DNA of 8,845 bases from JBAXGW01 sp037139195. GTDB taxonomy: Bacteria; Bacteroidota; Bacteroidia; Bacteroidales; JAHJDW01. The notes beneath the pieces are model-generated. The model searched no databases. It was not told where the DNA came from and was given only the letters and a program-made list of their open reading frames with translations. The DNA is taken from NCBI GenBank assembly GCA_037139195.1, contig JBAXGW010000111.1, forward strand, positions 1-8,845, written 5' to 3'. Positions 7,239 through 8,845 of the stretch are shown piece by piece; positions within the stretch are counted from its first letter, which is position 1, and every line of letters starts with the position of its first letter. The position numbers were made by a program, and so were the translations under genes.

Positions 7239-7261
7239 ATACTATCAAATGATACTATCAA
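7235..7261 (+). promoter_or_regulatory. Tandem operator-like palindromes over the fic start site
   Basis: TTTGATA-C-TATCAAA (7235-7249) is a perfect 7+7 palindrome around one base. A second copy with a 5+5 core, TGATA-C-TATCA, lies at 7250-7260. As direct repeats, TGATACTATCAA occurs at 7237-7248 and 7250-7261 with a 13-base period. The first site overlaps the end of the -7 box and both cover the predicted start site, the classic position for repression. The protein encoded downstream ends in a winged helix, so autorepression is an attractive but untested inference. Confidence 0.6.
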
Positions 7262-7273
7262 TGCACATAAAAG

Positions 7274-8230
7274 ATGAAACCTCCATATAATATTACAAAC
7301 AAAATGCTTAATTTAATTTCCTCAATATCAGAAAAGATTGGTGAAATTAAATCGGCAAAACTTGTTAAAACGCCAACCGAACTCCGCAAGAGAAATAGAA
7401 TAAAAACTATTCAATCATCACTTGAAATTGAGGGTAATACACTAACAGTTGAACAAATTACTGATTTAATTAACAATAAAAGAATATTAGCTCCTCAAAA
7501 AGATATTACAGAAGTAAAGAATGCAATTGAAGTTTATTCAAATCTAGAAAAACTTAATCCGTATAGCTTAGATTCATTATGCTATGCACATAATATTTTA
7601 ATGAATGGACTTATTGAAAAAGCAGGACAACTAAGACAAACGGCAGTAGGCATTATTAAGGGGAATAAAATTGCTCACATTGCTCCACCAGGAAATTTAG
7701 TTCAGCCATTAATGATAAATTTATTTAGTTACTTAAAAAACGATGAAGATTTATTACTAATAAAAAGTTGTGTATTTCACTACGAATTTGAGTTTATTCA
7801 TCCTTTTATTGATGGCAATGGAAGAATGGGCAGACTTTGGCAGACGCTGATTTTAAAAGATTATTCGCCCGTTTTTGAATATTTGCCTATAGAAACTTTG
7901 ATTAAAGAACGCCAGCAAGATTACTATAATATTCTTGCAAAATCTGACAATTTAGGAAACTCAACAGATTTTATTGAATTTATGCTTGAAATTATTGATC
8001 TTTCTCTTGAAGATTTATTGAAAACACAAAACCTTACAATTACCAATATTGATAGAATCAAAATATTTAAAGACATTATTGGTTCAAATACATTTACCAG
8101 ACAAAATTATTTAAGACATAACAAAGAAATATCAATTGCTACAGCTAGTAGAGACTTAAAAGAAGCCGTTAACCGAGATATTCTTAAAAAAACTGGAGAC
8201 AAACGCTTAACCACATACAAATACAAATAA
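7274..8230 (+). CDS. Class II Fic protein (probable AMP-transferase) with C-terminal winged helix
   Basis: Fic enzymes usually transfer AMP from ATP to Ser/Thr/Tyr hydroxyls of target proteins. The 318-residue protein has the complete active-site motif HPFIDGNGRMGR (176-187), with catalytic His176 and the phosphate-binding GNGRxxR. The target-docking flap is around HIAPPG (135-140). The autoinhibitory helix motif S-x-x-x-E-G is at 49-54 (SLEIEG, Glu53), placing it among class II proteins that carry their own N-terminal inhibitor and need no separate antitoxin. The N-terminus (MKPPYNITNKMLNLISSISE) is typical of the family and fixes the start at 7274. Residues about 260-318 look like a winged helix (recognition helix near IATASRDLKEAVNRD, wing near TGDKRLTTY). 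Upstream tandem palindromes suggest self-regulation. The target is unknown; it could act on a topoisomerase, a GTPase or itself. No toxin-antitoxin partner is adjacent. Confidence 0.93.
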   Translation: MKPPYNITNKMLNLISSISEKIGEIKSAKLVKTPTELRKRNRIKTIQSSLEIEGNTLTVEQITDLINNKRILAPQKDITEVKNAIEVYSNLEKLNPYSLDSLCYAHNILMNGLIEKAGQLRQTAVGIIKGNKIAHIAPPGNLVQPLMINLFSYLKNDEDLLLIKSCVFHYEFEFIHPFIDGNGRMGRLWQTLILKDYSPVFEYLPIETLIKERQQDYYNILAKSDNLGNSTDFIEFMLEIIDLSLEDLLKTQNLTITNIDRIKIFKDIIGSNTFTRQNYLRHNKEISIATASRDLKEAVNRDILKKTGDKRLTTYKYK

Positions 8231-8262
8231 TCAATGTTATACGAATTTGTATTATTAATCAA

Positions 8263-8274
8263 TCAAATATTTGA
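8263..8274. promoter_or_regulatory. 12-bp palindrome upstream of the 8313 gene
   Basis: TCAAATATTTGA is a perfect 12-bp palindrome in the 82-bp gap after the fic gene, 38 bases before the next ATG. TCAAATATT also occurs at 7097-7105 upstream of fic. In such AT-rich DNA a palindrome of this length is only modest evidence for a protein-binding site. No TAnnTTTG promoter was found in this gap. Confidence 0.25.
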
Positions 8275-8312
8275 AAACACTTAACTGTCAAGCAATCTAC
8301 AAATTATTTACC

Positions 8313-8845
8313 ATGAAATTTAAACAAAAAATAATTTCATATATAATTTTCATTTTATTATTAATTTCATTTTCAGAATGTATTAATCATTCAATTGTCA
8401 ATCAAGAAAAAAAATCTTTAAAATTAACAAAAGACAATCTAATAGATTCATTAGAAAAATATTCCACACTAAATGAAGCACTTAAAATAGATGACAGTTC
8501 AAACTATGTATTTTGTATTAATGAAATTAATAATAGAAAAATCGCAATTATCACTTTTACTGATTCTGTGTTTTTTCTTTTCCAGAAAAATAGCAAAAAT
8601 AATTGGACTCAAATAGACAGTGGTTTATTTGAAACCTATGCACATCGATTTGAAGAAACTAATTTAAATGATGATGGCAATACTGATTTAATTATGTATG
8701 GTTTTCCTGACGTTCACGGGGAAAGCGAACCTTTTGTTTTTATTAGCAACGATTATGGCGAATTGCACTATAGAAGTGATATCAAATTATATAAACTGGG
8801 TATCCCCTTTACTCATCTAATATTATTTCGATTTTACTATCATTA
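8313..8845 (+). CDS. Exported or lipoprotein-like protein, 3' end missing
   Basis: This frame starts at ATG 8313 and stays open to the window edge (177 codons), so the gene is incomplete. Residues 1-22 form a lysine-rich, strongly hydrophobic signal peptide. Cys23 follows SFSE, which is not a canonical lipobox, so lipidation is possible but unsure. The mature region is Asn/Lys-rich, and residues 116-127 (ETNLNDDGNTDL) resemble the Asp/Asn-rich calcium-binding loop of FG-GAP/VCBS or dockerin-like repeats. From codon 161 onward the sequence lies in the 51-bp inverted repeat shared with the left edge. The native protein is therefore probably broken after about residue 160, and the last 17 codons belong to the repeat. 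It follows the fic gene after 82 bp on the same strand; co-transcription is possible. I do not recognise the family; function unknown. Confidence 0.6.
   Translation, partial: MKFKQKIISYIIFILLLISFSECINHSIVNQEKKSLKLTKDNLIDSLEKYSTLNEALKIDDSSNYVFCINEINNRKIAIITFTDSVFFLFQKNSKNNWTQIDSGLFETYAHRFEETNLNDDGNTDLIMYGFPDVHGESEPFVFISNDYGELHYRSDIKLYKLGIPFTHLILFRFYYH
8794..8844 (-). repeat. Right arm of 51-bp perfect terminal inverted repeat
   Basis: This is the exact reverse complement of bases 1-51, running to one base from the window edge. It reads outward AACTGGGTATCCCC and interrupts the coding frame begun at 8313. Both arms are oriented so that the genomic segment meets the same sequence at each side. 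The bases flanking the two arms (…TATATA on this side, AAATCT… on the left) show no convincing target-site duplication, so two separate copies of an element are likelier than one element on a small circle. The housekeeping genes also argue against a small circle. Confidence 0.85.

Larger units (their letters stand above)
6951..7273. other. Divergent intergenic region between ffh and fic
   Basis: This 323-bp region is strongly AT-rich with many A- and T-tracts (for example near 7156-7200) and no credible ORF. It carries a probable ffh promoter at its left end, a fic promoter with overlapping operators at its right end, and a spare half-site TTTGATA at 7113-7119 next to an AAACGTTT palindrome (7108-7115). 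The middle, about 7010-7090, shows nothing I can interpret. Confidence 0.7.

Noticed and set aside
1..8845. Window as a circular plasmid or composite transposon
   Set aside because: The edge repeat is inverted, not direct, so it gives no circularisation signal; the cargo includes essential chromosomal genes (ffh, folD, aroC) and no transposase or replication gene is present.

Overview
The window looks like chromosomal DNA from an AT-rich member of the Bacteroidota, probably an uncultured lineage assembled from short reads. The evidence is the low GC content, A/T-rich ribosome-binding regions without clear Shine-Dalgarno sites, several promoters fitting the Bacteroidota pattern TTTG-N19..21-TAnnTTTG, PorT-type outer-membrane beta-barrel proteins, and a bacterial TMTC-like membrane protein with C-terminal TPRs. 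No rRNA, tRNA, CRISPR array or complete insertion sequence was seen.

Layout, left to right. Bases 1-51 are one arm of a perfect 51-bp inverted repeat whose partner is at 8794-8844. A promoter (198-229) and a leader with two tandem hairpins (252-293) precede a small secreted, probably beta-barrel protein (321-896, +). After a possible convergent terminator come aroC (1032-2003, -) and, divergently, a GT-C-like membrane protein with four TPRs (2088-3851, +). That gene overlaps by 4 bp, tail to tail, a PorT-like outer-membrane protein (3848-4552, -). Upstream of the latter on the minus strand lie folD (4620-5495, -) and ffh (5622-6950, -), so ffh-folD-OMP could be one transcript. A 323-bp divergent intergenic region separates ffh from a class II Fic protein with a C-terminal winged helix (7274-8230, +). 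A secreted or lipidated protein (8313 to the window edge, +) runs into the right-hand repeat arm and is probably cut by it.

Functionally this is a mixture of housekeeping and accessory genes. aroC (chorismate synthesis), folD (one-carbon folate metabolism) and ffh (co-translational membrane targeting) are core genes. The beta-barrels, the GT-C/TPR protein, the Fic enzyme and the partial exported protein are lineage-specific envelope or regulatory genes. I see no multi-gene defence or mobile system. The most informative signals are small: tandem operator-like palindromes over the fic promoter, the double-hairpin leader of the first gene, the inverted repeat at the two edges, and a degenerate repeat cluster between ffh and folD.
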